Counted from the first letter of the stretch, positions 44,282-56,833 are shown. The stretch is DNA of 64,000 bases from Nymphalis io (GCF_905147045.1 NC_065904.1:11594001-11658000); one strand, 5' to 3'. The notes: generated by a model from the letters alone, not told the origin. Numbers and translations: made by a program.

Positions 44282-44590
44282 CCGTAACCGTAACAGCCTG
44301 TGAATGTCCCACTGCTGGGCTAAAGGCCTCCTCTCCTCTTTTTGAGGAGAAGGTTTCGAGCTTATTCCACCACGCTGCTCCAATGCGGGTTGGTCGAATT
44401 CACATGTGGCAGAATTTCAGTGAAATTAGACACATGCAGGTTTTCTCACGATGTTTTCCTTCACCGTAAAGCACGAGATGAATTATAATCACAAATTAAC
44501 CACATGAAAATTCAGGGGTGCTTGTACGGGTTTGAACCCACGATCATCGGTTAAGATTCACGCATTCTTATCACAGGGCCAACTCGGCTT
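44282..44590 (-). mobile_element. SINE family B, full length
   Basis: The plus strand runs from CCGTAACCGTAACAGCCTGT to GGGCCAACTCGGCTT, very close to 34491-34803. Confidence 0.92.
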
Positions 44591-44594
44591 TTCA

Positions 44595-44648
44595 ACAAGG
44601 GACATTACATCTTAATTCCCAAGATTGGTGACGCATTGGCGAATGAAA
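44595..44648 (+). mobile_element. SINE family A fragment adjoining family B
   Basis: AACAAGGGACATTACATCTT, CCCAAGATTGGTGACGCATT and GGCGAATGAAA match the middle of family A. Confidence 0.65.
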
Positions 44649-44927
44649 AATACATAAGAAAAAGCAATATTAAATATTTAAAATAAAAATAAAAAATATT
44701 TTTACAAGAATAAAGTATAAATTTTATATGGTCGAGTATAAATACTATGTCAGCCGGTACGGCGTGAAGTAATGCAAGATCAGCAGAGAGAATTTTTGAA
44801 CATCTAAGAAATGCATTAGTGGAAAATGTGTTGAAGAATTTTTAACGGAATTCTATGAAACTTCTCTGTAAGTTAAATTATTTGCTTCTCGTGTTATTAC
44901 TTATTCGCAGTAACAAAATAACAACCT
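44649..44927. other. AT-rich unique sequence
   Basis: No gene or recognised repeat was seen. Confidence 0.35.
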
Positions 44928-45168
44928 GTAACTGTCCCACTGCTGGGCCGATACCTTCTCTCTTTAGTCCACCAGGGCTGCAATTTCAATGAGGATAGGT
45001 GGATACAGAAATTATTTCCGATTTTAATTTGACACATACTTATGATGACTTTATGCTCCACTGAGCATGAAGTGAATTATAAACACACAAGAAATTTCAG
45101 AGATACTTATCTGGGTTTGAACACACATTCATAGGTATGTTTCACTCGTAACCACTAGGCTATCTCAT
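44928..45168 (-). mobile_element. SINE family B, old copy
   Basis: AACAACCTGTAACTGTCCCA to GTAACCACTAGGCTATCTC, all parts present but diverged and shortened. Confidence 0.75.
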
Positions 45169-46591
45169 TACATACTCAGCCAACCCCAAATGAAAAATAT
45201 TTACGGATCATACATTCTGTTAAACCCCTCTGATGCAGCAGGAAACATTACATCATCCGCAGAGCATAGCTTCCTTGGCTATCGGTCAAACAGTTTCAAG
45301 TCGTGCACATAAATAGGCACCGGTTGTCTGACACGGGCTATTTGAACTAAATGGCCCGCAACTCATTGGATCGCTGCAAGTTTCGGACGTGATGAACGCA
45401 GACATTTATCGAACTCCTTAATACCTACTGTCTATAAATAATTGGGAGTTAGATAACCAACATCGTTTAAAAGTAAACCTTTAAAATATGGAGCAATAAT
45501 AGACTAAGATTGGTAGAATAGATTTTCGCTGAAATCCTGAACGTATTTAAATTTTAATACGTCATCTTCAGTTCAAATCGGATTTTACAGGCACTTTCGA
45601 ATCATTCTCGTGATCCATCTTGTGAGTTCTGCGTAAAACTAACTGAATCATAATTAATTTAGTCAATTCAAATTTTATAGAATTCTAGTTATTTAAAACA
45701 TTTCTGTTAAATTAGCTTTGAATTATGATGAAACAATAATAAATTGAAAGTAAACTTATTGGGAATTCACATCCGTTTTTATTTTTTATAAAGAGAAACC
45801 AGGAAAAAAACTCAGTGTTATTCTTATTATTAAATGAAATACTAATAATAATCAACTTCTTATTATCACTTCTAATACTAAGAAAAATAACTTATTTATA
45901 ATTTATTCTAAATAATTGTTCTTACCACTGTTGCTAAGCCACTATGCGACAAAGTATTAGGTCCATCCGGGTGGGTTAACTGTTATCAATTCCTCTGTCA
46001 AGCACCGCTACTATACATGGTGTTTCGGTTCGAAGGTTATATAGATAACATTTTAAATCCAATCGTTCAGTGCCCATTTGCTCATCTGTCTTTCTAAAAT
46101 AAATAAATTTAAATAAAACACATTAATTGATGCCTTCAACGTCACTTAGATAACTTCTTGTATATACTTCTTTATATACATTACAATTATATGTTTGTCC
46201 CATCTACATTGTTTTCTACTAATCTTTGTTACAACCACAACAGCGGACCAACTTGCTCGACCGCCCCGACAGATACGAATGTAGGATAAAGAAAAACTAT
46301 TTTTAACGAGCTCCAGAACTAAATTTGGCTTTTCTTTTTAATTTTATCTTGAGCAACTTAACCCTAATGTATATATATATAACTTAGGCTTACATCACGT
46401 ACCGTTTGAACAAAAGTTATAACGAACAAGATATGACAATTTATTTCGTACCATGATCTTGAAAACAACATTAGAAAATTAGATTTGTTTCACATTTTCT
46501 TCCAAACAAGCTTGAACGTACGTTTTTAGTAAGAACATTAGCATATTTAAAAAAATACAATAAAATATAATACATATTATGATACTGAAAA
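45169..46591. other. unique sequence with a GC-richer patch and a family A relic
   Basis: At 45230-45420 GC is higher (CATCCGCAGAGCATAGCTTC, CACCGGTTGTCTGACACGGG, GATCGCTGCAAGTTTCGG), with no repeat match. At 45955-46100 the words GTCCATCCGGGTGGGTTAAC and TTTCGGTTCGAAGG suggest a very old family A copy. No gene was seen. Confidence 0.35.
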
Positions 46592-46690
46592 TATAAACTG
46601 CATCACAGTTTTACACAATAGCAGTTATTATCGTTCACATTTTGTTTTTGATCTGATGTGATGGTTTTTAAATAAAATTATTATTATTAA
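46592..46690 (-). repeat. family H dispersed repeat with ATT run, copy 2
   Basis: The minus strand matches 36466-36582: TTTAAAAACCATCACATCAG, GTGAACGATAATAACTGCTA and AAAACTGTGATGCAGTTTAT. Confidence 0.75.
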
Positions 46691-46837
46691 AAAAATATTA
46701 TAATATTAGTGCAGTGTGATACACCATTGCAGTCATTTGCATTTATAAAATAACTAATATTAACTTTAGTGAACAGCGTCAACAGAAAAAGGAGAACAAA
46801 ATCCTATATTTAGTTTTGTAACTGTGTCTAATAAGTA

Positions 46838-47030
46838 ACAGCTCGTAAATGTCCGACTGCTACGCAAAGACGTTGTCTCCATTTAAGAAGGTTTGGAGCT
46901 TATTCCTCCTCGCTGCTCCACTGCGGGTTGTTGGAAACACATTTCGCAGAATTTCATTGGACACATGCAATTTTTCTCACGATGTTTTTTGTCACCGTCA
47001 AACACGAGATGAATAATATAAACAAAAACT
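46838..47030 (-). mobile_element. SINE family B, 3' two thirds
   Basis: AACAGCTCGTAAATGTCCGA, GGTTTGGAGCTTATTCCTCC and AACACGAGATGAATAATAT; the tRNA-like head is missing. Confidence 0.75.
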
Positions 47031-48797
47031 GCATATATACGAAACCAAGTCGTACTTTCAAGAACCGAACGACCTTCGATAAAAATTAAAAACCTACTTA
47101 TATCGACTTAGCTTATATTAGTCTTAGCTCGTAATTGCGCGTTATGCACTACTAAAATTACGCATAATTATTGAACTATTAAACTTTAAAAAAAGTAAAT
47201 CTCAAAAGTTACAACACTAATGTTTATTTAAAAGTATTTATATTACAATTATTCTAAATTTACAAAGACTTATTTTGCTTATATCACTTTTATTTCACGC
47301 AATTTGCGAAGGACCTTCAAAGGGTCTGGCGGCAAATAGGTTCAAGAATTAGTCTTGTTGGTAGATCAGACCGGCGGGCCAGGTCCGTAGCTGAACAGCA
47401 ATTCGACCAGAATTCGATATTCGAAAAAAAAAACAGAAACTAACTAACTGATTTTTGGTAAAAATGTATCGATTATATACGCAATCATTCGTCAATTATA
47501 AATTGACGTCAATCGACAGAAGTACGTTAGCAATATGTATACAACTATTAGAGATGTAACAATACCCTCTATTATATTTATTTTACCACTCGAAAAACAC
47601 CAAATTCACTATTATCGTCAATTGTATTCCAACTAAAACTTATAACATTAAGTAGAACTTCATACAAACATATAAAGTACGAGAAAATGTAACAAAAACA
47701 TCCAACAAAGAACATATGCCATAAAATTCAGCGACAGTTATCACATCCCGTGACCAGGGATTATATTTTTTATAGGCATACAAAAATTGTGGAGCGTCCC
47801 CAAGCAATAACTACCCAGTAAATCTTACACCCCACGTATTATATATGAGGTCGAAGGGCGAAGAATTAGGAATTTCTCTCTACTATCCTTTCAACGACTT
47901 GATTGAATAACTAATTCGTATTTTTTCTTTATTCGTATATTATTTCTGGTTGAGGATTTCGGCTGTTTTCTTCGTTGATTTATTTTGCGTAGTTTACGTT
48001 AATGACAATGTTTTATAGACAGTTATTTGTTTCAATTATTTCTTATGTTTCCAAGATTTAGTATGGAATACTAATAAATTCTATGCGTAGACTGTAGTAA
48101 GACTTATTATGTATCTATTTGCGTTAATGCCAAGTTCATTTAATTCATTTGTATTTTCTTGCTGCTCTATAGGCTTCGGATTAGTCTATTTTGTTTCGAT
48201 CAATTAATAAATATATAATTCTCATCGTAGTGTATATTAGTCGATAATATATAGGTTTTTTTATGTATAGCTCAGTTTTTAGATTTTTCTGTTACAATGG
48301 AGCCTGAGCGGAGCCTGAAAACCCGCTCACTTGCAGGTTGGTAGCATTGAAGACGTCAGAGAAATTTCTATTTGCAATTGAAGCCAACAATAAATGAAAG
48401 TATTATATTCACAAATCAAATTATAATATTTATAAAATTTGGTATTAAAATAATATATAAATAATTGAATCCAAAGCTTTAATACATTCATTAAAAAAAG
48501 CGTTATTACTCCAATTACAAAGAGTGCGCATCTCATAACACTGTACCTGAGAACGCAGATACAATTACCTTTCAGAATAGCAAAATGTAAATATGTACTA
48601 ATTGAACAATGGAAAAAACTCTTCACATAACAGGTTTAAAACTATAGCCGTTGAAATAATTGCTTAAATCCACTGGAACAAATCATTATTTTTATAAAGT
48701 CGGGTATTATTTTTTTGTGTTAAGCTAATTGTATCAATTTTTGTATCAAACTAATAAAAATAATAATTTTATACCTAAATTAAGTAAAGTAAAACTC
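47031..48797. other. AT-rich unique sequence
   Basis: A GC-richer patch lies at 47320-47410 (GGGTCTGGCGGCAAATAGGT, GACCGGCGGGCCAGGTCCG), with no exon. A small palindrome GTCAATTATAAATTGAC lies near 47492. The frame 48327-48626 is T-rich noise. Confidence 0.35.
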
Positions 48798-48990
48798 AGC
48801 TAATGTCCTATTCTTCTCTTATGAAGAAGTTTAAATTATTCACCAACTAATAAATGATTCATGGACAGAATGTCCATCCAGGTTTCTTATGATGTTTTTC
48901 TTCACCACGCACGAGATCAACAACAACAAACACAAATTAATCAATTAAATTTGAACCCGCAATATTTAGTGCAGATTGGCCAGCCGCGTT
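48798..48990 (-). mobile_element. SINE family B, very old
   Basis: CAGCTAATGTCCTATTCTTC, CATCCAGGTTTCTTATGATG and AATTTGAACCCGCAATATTT keep the antisense order. Confidence 0.55.
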
Positions 48991-49930
48991 AAATACATAC
49001 TTAGATAACTGAAGTCAATTTGAATTTGCAAAATATATTCAGAAGCCTTATTTAAAGCATGTAGTATTTCATCAACTTAAGTAGCGGAACCGGGTTACAC
49101 CATTACGGACGCCATTATGTTCCCATGTCTCTTCACTTCTGTCCGACTTGAATGCAATAGTAAATATCTAGTGAATGATTTGTATAAATAATTCAGGTTC
49201 CTTCAAGCGTCCTGGGAGCCAATCAAATTACTTTACTTGTTAGTTGATTGCACGCTCCTGCAATCTACGAAGTGAATTGGAGAATCTAGAGATTAGACTT
49301 CTAGTATGACCGAACTTCGACCAGTTTAGAAACTGTATTACAGCGTCCATTTTATTACGGTTCTCGTACAGTGATCTACGAAAATAACAAAAAAACGGTT
49401 TTTTAAGTTCACTGGTAGCGGAACTTGGTGTATATACTGTACGTTTAGGTGTATACATTTTTGTCTGTTTGCAAAAATTATAATATTAATGAAGTTAATG
49501 CGTTTCCTCTCGTAATTCATCGTGATTTGCGACTTTTGTAATAATTACTATCTCTATGGAAAGTAATCTAGAATATATAATTAATTATACGGTAAAATTC
49601 AATATTTGCTAAACGGAAGTCAAAGGAAATAGTTTTTCCTTTAAACAACCTCTTACATAGCCAAAGGCTACACCTTTATAAACAACACAATATTAAATTA
49701 AAATTCTAGAGTTAAATATAATATCTTTTTTTTTAAGAAAACACAAAAATTATGGATATAACTCAGATCTTTGGTACTCTTATATCATACATAGTGTTGA
49801 TATTTGCTTCTACATAGCAACAATTAAACAAGCTTCATTATAACTACAACAACACAACAATATTTCGCTTTTAAATTATTATATATATAACTTATATAAC
49901 AAAAGTACAATCTTTTCCTTTACTCTTGTT
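48991..49930. other. AT-rich unique sequence
   Basis: Two overlapping minus-strand frames (49240-49520) have no domain. No element is recognised. Confidence 0.35.
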
Positions 49931-50062
49931 ACCGGAAAGAGTTCGAGTGCAGGACCTTTACGTGCACTCCGAGGCGTGGAAGTTACTGAGAAATTCGCGA
50001 AAGGAAAATCCAATATATTATATTGGCCCGACCCTGGGTTTGTACCTCGAGATCACTATTCT
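49931..50062 (-). mobile_element. SINE family E, central part and B box
   Basis: The plus strand reads ACCGGAAAGAGTTCGAGTGC, CTTTACGTGCACTCCGAGGC, GTTACTGAGAAAT and ATTGGCCCGACCCTGGGTTT, the reverse of family E with an internal deletion. Confidence 0.65.
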
Positions 50063-51812
50063 GAAATTAACTCATCATACCATCATGTTTCAACTATTTG
50101 CAAATAATACATTGCTTTATTTATATAGGTATTAACCCATTCCGCAGATTCACTGATTAATCCGGTTTTATATTAAATGTAAATATAAAGAAAGTATTCT
50201 GAAAAATAAATTCCGCTTATAATGACGTTACGAAAATCATTAGCTGTTTTTTTGCCTCCGGCTAAGTCGGAGCTGTAATTGCCCTGAAACAAATAGGAAC
50301 GTTATATAATTAAGAGAGGTTGTCCTCTTAAGTGGTTTTCTTACACAGTTAATTACTTACTTACTTACTTAATAGGGTAAAGAATTACTATGACGTCAAT
50401 TATATCATACATATAAATTACGTAACTAAGGTAACGAATTTTCTCTACTATCTCAAAAGACCTGGATTTTTAATCTTCCTCATGAGCTTTCTATGGTTTT
50501 TAAAGTCTCAGTATTTTGCAATTTTGGAGTATTTCTACGTACCAGGAAGAAATTTATTTGCCAATAAGAAGCCATCAATTTTGTCGGAAGATACTGGATA
50601 TCTTCCGAAAAAATTGTATGATATGAGCAGGAAATATGGACGCCACATGATCGTTTCACACCTTGTCTTGCATCAGAAATTATGAATCAAAGGATTTCGT
50701 AGGAGTTGCTCCCGAGGTCAGATGTTGGATAGTGAACGAAAAATCGAACCAAATCTGTCAAATCTGACGAACTATGAAATCAAACCTGTCAACGTATCAA
50801 CTAATTTATACTTCTTCATTGTTTTTTTCTTAAGCATTTTTTTGTGTAAATGAATCGAAATATATTTTGACTAAAATACAAAGAAAAAATTAAGCTAGGA
50901 AGTACAGGTCATTAAAAATATAAAATTAATTATGCCTAACTAATATATTATGCCTCATCCAAAAATATATGCAGCTCGTAAACGATGTGAGCACCTTTGT
51001 TCGACGTCCGTGTTGGCTCTTAATTAATTTAAACTCGTTCTTGCGTACATATGAAATGGTTTCTATTAAAAAATCCCATTACCTTCTAACTTTTTAAAAT
51101 TAAAGTTTTAATTTTATATTTTCTGGTTGTTTTTACTTTGAACTTTATTTAACATGTTACTATAATTTAACCTTACTCTATTTTTATTTGAGTTTGTTTA
51201 TCATGGCCCGAACGTTAATACAATACACAAAAACTCTCAAATGTGCTACCGTGTTCAATTGAAGTAGTTTCGTCTGCGATAATACTTGAAAGATTTGTCT
51301 ATGTCTTGTAAATATTTAAATAACAATCATTCTATTTTGTTCTTTTTAACATTTTTAAATACCTTAATAATATTTTATTTTTAATTATTGGTGAAAATGT
51401 AATTTCATTCTTCAAGAATATGAAAAATGAAAATATTGGTTAAGCGTTAAAACGCTGCACAAATAACAGCACAATAAGAGAAACAGGTGAAAATCTTCTA
51501 TTAACGAAGTTGTATTTTAAATCTAGAACGTAATAATTTAAACGATCATTTTATAAAACAAAATCGGTCTCACATTCTCTGAAGCCATTAACCTCGTCTT
51601 ACAACCATATAAAATAACTCTTCGAAATCCAGACAAAATCTAGACCGATAGAGTTCTTGGAACATGTTGATGTCTATAAATTGGAATACTAACCGTTCGT
51701 AAGTAATAAATTGCCAATGGTCTTATTTATTTTGTGACATTTTTTTCTCGCAATCTCGGTCAAGGTTCGCACTAATTAATCGACTAAATATCGAATGAAT
51801 ATGAATTTTTGG
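50063..51812. other. unique AT-rich sequence with one hairpin
   Basis: TTAC repeats lie at about 50351-50371. An inverted repeat at 50576-50616 has 18-bp arms with one mismatch (CAATTTTGTCGGAAGATA). No gene was seen. Confidence 0.4.
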
Positions 51813-51992
51813 TAGTGGGGTAAGTCCATTTGTATAGGTACCACCCACTTATCAGATATTCTACCGCCAATAGCAATTCTATTGTTGTGTTTCAGTTTTA
51901 TGGGTAACTGAGCCAGTGTAACTTCAGACACAAAACATCTTAGTCGCCCAGGTTGTTGGCACATTGAGGATGTATGGAATGGTTAATATTAG
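51813..51992 (+). mobile_element. SINE family A, old, shortened
   Basis: TAGTGGGGTAAGTCCATTTG, TACCACCCACTTATCAGATA and CAGGTTGTTGGCACATTGAG; the 3' part is lost after GGAATGGTTAATATT. Confidence 0.75.
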
Positions 51993-52649
51993 TGGCACTT
52001 TTAATAAGTCACTTTATATATATTTTTAATTTTAATTAAAAAGGGTTAAAATTATAATTCCGATATTCCAAACCACAGTTCGACCACGACATTTTTGTAT
52101 GTATATAATAAATTTTATATTTATTGGCATACTAGCAATATATATAAAAGAGGTTTTTGTCATTAATATCGTTACAAGTAATTACAATTTCATCTTGTTT
52201 GTAGAATTATCATGCCGAAAATAATATTCAATTTGAAAATTAAATAAAAACATCTCCTTAGTAGAACGCTTTTTTATCAAACAAAATTTCACTAAAGACG
52301 TCAGTTGCTTGTTTAAAAAAAAACAGCGTCCCAATTCCAATGAATGTCTAAGAATTCAACTCTTTACTTTTTATTTCGCGTTTCGTGTCGTAAAATTTCA
52401 TCTATTTTATTACGAGAAATTTCTTTGACCTTTATTGAGTTTTATTTTATAGAATCTACAATATTATTATCTTAAAATATTTTAGAGTCCTCGCTGTAGG
52501 GGATCATTTATAAGATATGTAACATTGCTAGTTCTTATTAGCAAGATGTTGGTATCATAAATGTATTCTTAAAAACTTTGTATGTTCACGAACATTTAAA
52601 ATAAATAACATATTATTTACTTAGGATTCGTAGCTTTTTTTTAAATTAG
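51993..52649. other. AT-rich unique sequence
   Basis: No gene or recognised repeat was seen. Confidence 0.4.
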
Positions 52650-52993
52650 CTCACCATCGCCAATAGGCATATGCCCATAGGCAGGCACAAGGGACATAAA
52701 ATCTTAGTTCCCAAGGTTGGTGGCGCATTGGCTATAAGCGATGGTTGACATTTCTTACAATGCCAATGTCTAAGGGCGTTTGGTGACCACTTACCATCAG
52801 GTGGCCCATATGCTCGTGCACCTTCCTATTCTATAAAAAAAAAAATAGACATTAGCGCTGTGGGAAATATTCCTTACATAACTAATGCGCAACCAACCTT
52901 TGGAAAGATAGTATTTCTATTTGGTGGTAGAATATCTTATGAGCGGGTGATACCAACTGAGACGGATTTGCTCAAAGCTCTACCAACAAGTAA
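52650..52993 (-). mobile_element. older SINE family A split by a younger copy
   Basis: AGCTCACCATCGCCAATAGG and GCCCATAG lie left of the insertion; ATAGACATTAGCGCTGTGGG to AAAGCTCTACCAACAAGT lies right of it (52847-52993). ATAG at both sides may be the target-site duplication. The old copy also lost part of its middle. Confidence 0.65.
52681..52846 (+). mobile_element. SINE family A, 5' truncated young copy
   Basis: It starts inside the family at GGCAGGCACAAGGGACATAA and ends CCTATTCTATAAAAAAAAAA. Its sequence matches the young subfamily (CTAAGGGCGTTTGGTG). It is inserted in the opposite sense into an older family A copy. Confidence 0.88.
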
Positions 52994-53864
52994 TAAAAAT
53001 CATACATTGTTTTAAGAATACATTTTTATTACTAACATTTGGCTTTCAATAATTATGAAAGTTATTTTAATAACAATTAACAACTCCATAACTTGTGTTT
53101 AAGATAAACTAATAACATATTTAATTAGCGTTCAGCGTCAAATGGCACCGATAAAGCCACAGCCAAACTTAATACAACTTGTTTAGAGATAATTGTTACA
53201 AAGAACATACTATATTGAATCTTCAACTATGTTACGATACGAAGGAGAAACACATTGTACCTGAACGTTTAACTGTGTTGAGCATATTTTAATTAAAAAT
53301 ATCACAAATGTTACTAAAATATGCTACTATATTCAAAAGTGTTTAATATGTGTACTGTAGATGTGCCTTTTCAAATAAATAAATAAAAAGACTTCTTAGT
53401 ATGATTTGTGTTACGTGAAGCGCTTAAACGCGGATACGTAACTTATTATAAAATATACAAAAAGTCACCCCAAATAAATATTGAACTATTCTAAGCGAAG
53501 TGTTATCTTAAGAAGAATTATTAAGACAATTTAAGCACATGGAAGCTCAGTGTTGCTTGCCAGATTTTGATCTGACCTCGACAAACCAATGAGCATTGTA
53601 GTGTTATTCATTGTAGTGTTATAATTACAATCATAAATGGCCCAAGATTTGATAATCTCCAATATTAATACGATTTTTCTTTTTTTATAATATTACTATT
53701 CTCAGCCGGCGGTTTTGCGTGTGATTGCGATGGGCTGGTGTTAAGTACCTGTACAGTTCATGTCTATACCCCTGAGAACACTTATCAATTTTATTTTCAA
53801 ATTACCTTTGATTTTTTCTAATGAACAGTACCTACCTTTAAATAGCAACGATCTCGTGATACTG
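52994..53864. other. AT-rich unique sequence with a family B relic
   Basis: At 53532-53600 TAAGCACATGGAAGCTCAGT and TTGCTTGCCAGATTTTGATC are the middle of family B in antisense. No gene was seen. Confidence 0.4.
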
Positions 53865-53966
53865 TGTGTGATGCGAACGCAGACCAACCAACCAGGCTCC
53901 AACCCAATGATTGGACGTTGGAGTTTGCGTTTTCAAAACCAGCCACTACACCAACGAGCTATGTAA
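53865..53966 (-). mobile_element. tRNA-like SINE head, family unknown
   Basis: The minus strand reads ACATAGCTCGTTGGTGTAGT, GGCTGGTTTTGAAAACGCAA and ATCATTGGGTTGGAGCC, an A-box and B-box-like pattern at the usual spacing or slightly longer. It is present once in the window. Confidence 0.4.
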
Positions 53967-54094
53967 CATAAAATAAGAAAAGTATAATTAGTATAAATAC
54001 GAAAAAGTATTAGAATAAAGCAAGAGGATAAGATTTATCGAGGTATTTAATTCCTTAGCTAAATACAAATAGAAAAATTAATTCTTAATATATG
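53967..54094. other. AT-rich unique sequence
   Basis: No feature was seen. Confidence 0.35.
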
Positions 54095-54190
54095 GCTACG
54101 GAGCGGCCGGCGCTCTCGGGTCGCTATAAATTACGCCACGCAGAATTAACTTGCACGCCAGCTGACCTTCGCCTAAGGGATGAGTCTACA
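54095..54190. promoter_or_regulatory. GC-rich unique island, candidate regulatory element
   Basis: ACGGAGCGGCCGGCGCTCTC, GGGTCGCTATAAATTACGCC and CAGAATTAACTTGCACGCCA stand out sharply. TCGCTATAAATTACG resembles GCGATAAATTATAG in the 17515-17720 island. There is no open frame of note. Confidence 0.3.
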
Positions 54191-54920
54191 CCCTGTAACC
54201 ATTCTTGTATAACTAATTATTAACATTTTTATTCATACATACCACTACTAATATTGTAAAAGGTCGTATGTGATCATTGAATTCCAAATTCAAATTCAAA
54301 AAAGTCATTCGTCACTGTTTATTTTTTTGAATATCAGAATAGCAGACATAAATTAATATTATATTATATGAAAGGAAATACGAATATAATATTAATGATT
54401 CTTATAGTCGTTTATTTGCTGGCAACATGGTACGTTATGATAAAAATTTAAATAAGACCAGATGACGTGTTTCGTGAATATCTGACGTGGAATTAAAAAG
54501 TGACAATTAAATTTAATAAAACCAAGATATTATGCGCCCAAATAACACCTCCCTGATACTAAACTAGTATGACTATAAAAGAAACCCCTACATTTTAGAA
54601 TATATCTTTACCTTCCCATAACGCGTTGCTATAAATTTATAAAAGGCGCTCCAGGTGATATTTTAGGGATATGTACAAGTTTTAAAAAAACATATTTTAA
54701 GCACACAAGCTATCTGATAGTATTTATCACTTACGTATTGGCATTGTGAATATAAACCTTTTCTCAAATTATGAATGCGCCCCTAACCATTGATCTAAGA
54801 TTAATAGGTTTCGTCTATGATTCATTTCTGATTATGATTTGTAACACGTTCTATTGTTTTTCCTTCTTATTTGATTTGACGCATCTATCTCCGTATATTT
54901 GTTTGTTTTATTTAGCATTC
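54191..54920. other. AT-rich unique sequence
   Basis: No gene or recognised repeat was seen. Confidence 0.4.
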
Positions 54921-55063
54921 CTGACTGCCTCGTTGGTCTAATGGCTTGATGTAAGGCGGCAGACCTGGAAGTCCTTGGTTCAATTCCCAGGTCGGGCCAA
55001 TAAAAAGACGGCAACCCAATATCTATACGAGTTCAGGACCAACGGCTTTACGCGCTCTCCGAG
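54921..55063 (+). mobile_element. SINE family E head joined to an inverted family E piece
   Basis: CTGACTGCCTCGTTGGTCTA and GGTTCAATTCCCAGGTCGGG form a well-preserved tRNA-like head with A and B boxes, followed by CCAATAAAAAGACGG. The next part, AGTTCAGGACCAACGGCTTT and ACGCGCTCTCCGAGG, is family E in the opposite orientation, so the element is rearranged. Confidence 0.65.
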
Positions 55064-55704
55064 GTAAATAAATAAAAAAGCGGTTATTTTGCAATCACAG
55101 GCAGACATTTCAATTCTGTTAAAAATAGTACTGTTAGTTATTATGATGTCTGTAAGTATGAGCTTCAAGATTATAATATTAGAATTAAACGATAAACTTA
55201 CGCTAAGAGTGAGTGCGATAATAGCCTACCAGTAAGAGGTAAATTCCACCAACGACTTGCACATCTAAACAAACTATACCCCCCAAGTACTGTGGATACA
55301 TTAAGGCAACTTTGCGTTTCATTATAAAACTACCCCTTTGATGTCTGACACCGACATAAGGACAAAACATAATAATACATGTCAAAGCTTCGCAATTTTC
55401 AGGTGTTATCGTTACAAAACCCGCTCAAATATAGATAACATGGCCCCATATAATTCTAAGGCCTATCTGGTGGGCTCGCAAGTTGGCGGGAGTTATCATT
55501 TTGTAATATTTATTGGGTAGAGCATTAGCCGCAGGTAGATAAGGTGACTAATGCGGGTCGAACAGACATTTTTGCACGTATCACGGATAAATAACTAAGG
55601 ATACAAGTATAAAGAGATCGCCGATGAAGGGTTGGGATACTTGTTTTATAAATTGATACGTTACAAAAACCGAGGGCCCAGTGTGGCTAATAAATGTACT
55701 ACTA
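55064..55704. other. AT-rich unique sequence
   Basis: No gene is supported; the open frames here are short and lack domains. Confidence 0.4.
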
Positions 55705-55915
55705 GTAAGCACTACCGAGTTTTCATGTGCTTAATCTGTGTTTCACGAGCGTGGCGAGGTAGAAAATTATCGTGAGGAAACCTACCTGTATATATGTCGG
55801 ATGAAACATAACACGTGTATCCATTAAACTGCATTAAAGCAGCGTGATGGAATAAGCTCCAAACCCTCTCCTCAAAAGGTAGGGAGGTCTTAACCAAACA
55901 ATGGGACATTTATTT
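55705..55915 (+). mobile_element. SINE family B, sense, old
   Basis: CCGAGTTTTCATGTGCTTAA, AAACCTACCTGTATATATGT, AGCAGCGTGATGGAATAAGC and AACAATGGGACATT keep the sense order; head and tail are lost. Confidence 0.7.
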
Positions 55916-56654
55916 GTTACTTTATTTTTTTTTACTTTAGTTTTAACTTACTTTACTTAAAGCGTTGTTATAATCTTAAATGGTAGTCCTGAGCTAATTA
56001 ATAATTCAATTGTATTTAAATTACTTAACAATATCATTAATTATAGGATAAAAAAGTTACTGAGTTTCTAGCTGAATCTCCGCTATATATATAGAATCTT
56101 CATCCTGACATGACGATCCAAAAGAGCTTGAAAAAGCGTTCTTGATTAAAGTTTAATTTGTTTTTATATTACTCACCAGCTATTTTATTTCACCATCTGT
56201 TAGATATTATGTTTCTTTATTTTTTAATTTTATTTTAAGAGTGGATATAAAGCAAAATTAGCAAATTAGGGGTCTGTTTGATCAAAAACAAAAATTAATA
56301 AAAAAATTCTTTGAGTAATTTGTAAAATATGAGCAACGAAATAAATAATTAAATATAATATTGCCGGTAGAGATGCCGAGAGAGGACCACCATTCGCCTT
56401 TGCCACTATGAGAAGTATAAGCCACTTGATCAGCGTCAACCCAACCATGGAATCTAAGATGTCTGTATAAACAATAAGTGAGTTTAGGGATTATCATACA
56501 TAAACCTTGTTTCTATGATCGCCTACTGGCTTTTCTTTTTTATACTGAAATTTGGTAAACAATGACATGAAATGTTAAAAACTCGGTGTTAAAGATCGAT
56601 TTGTATATGCTATGCTTTACACAGCTCATTTATAAAATTATTGACCACTAATTT
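55916..56654. other. AT-rich unique sequence
   Basis: Two minus-strand frames at 56266-56497 overlap and have no domain. Confidence 0.4.
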
Positions 56655-56833
56655 CTACAGCGGCTTTGCCCGTGAGCAGAGCAGAGCAGGTTTTAGCTAC
56701 CTTGTGTCCTTTTCCATAACCTTGACAGCGTGTATGCAAAATTTTATAATGATCGGTTCAGTAGTTAAGACGTAACGTCGTAACAAACAAACACATAAAT
56801 AAACAAACAAACTCACTTACACATTTATAATAT
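56655..56833 (-). mobile_element. family G repeat, antisense
   Basis: The plus strand reads TTGTGTCCTTTTCCATAACC, GTATGCAAAATTTTATAATG, CAGTAGTTAAGACGTAACG and ACAAACTCACTTACACATTT, the reverse of 24238-24400. Confidence 0.55.

Noticed and set aside
48327..48626. 99-codon minus-strand frame
   Set aside because: Random AT-rich composition and no recognisable motif.
54921..55000. Apparent tRNA gene
   Set aside because: It is the tRNA-like head of SINE family E, followed by the SINE body.
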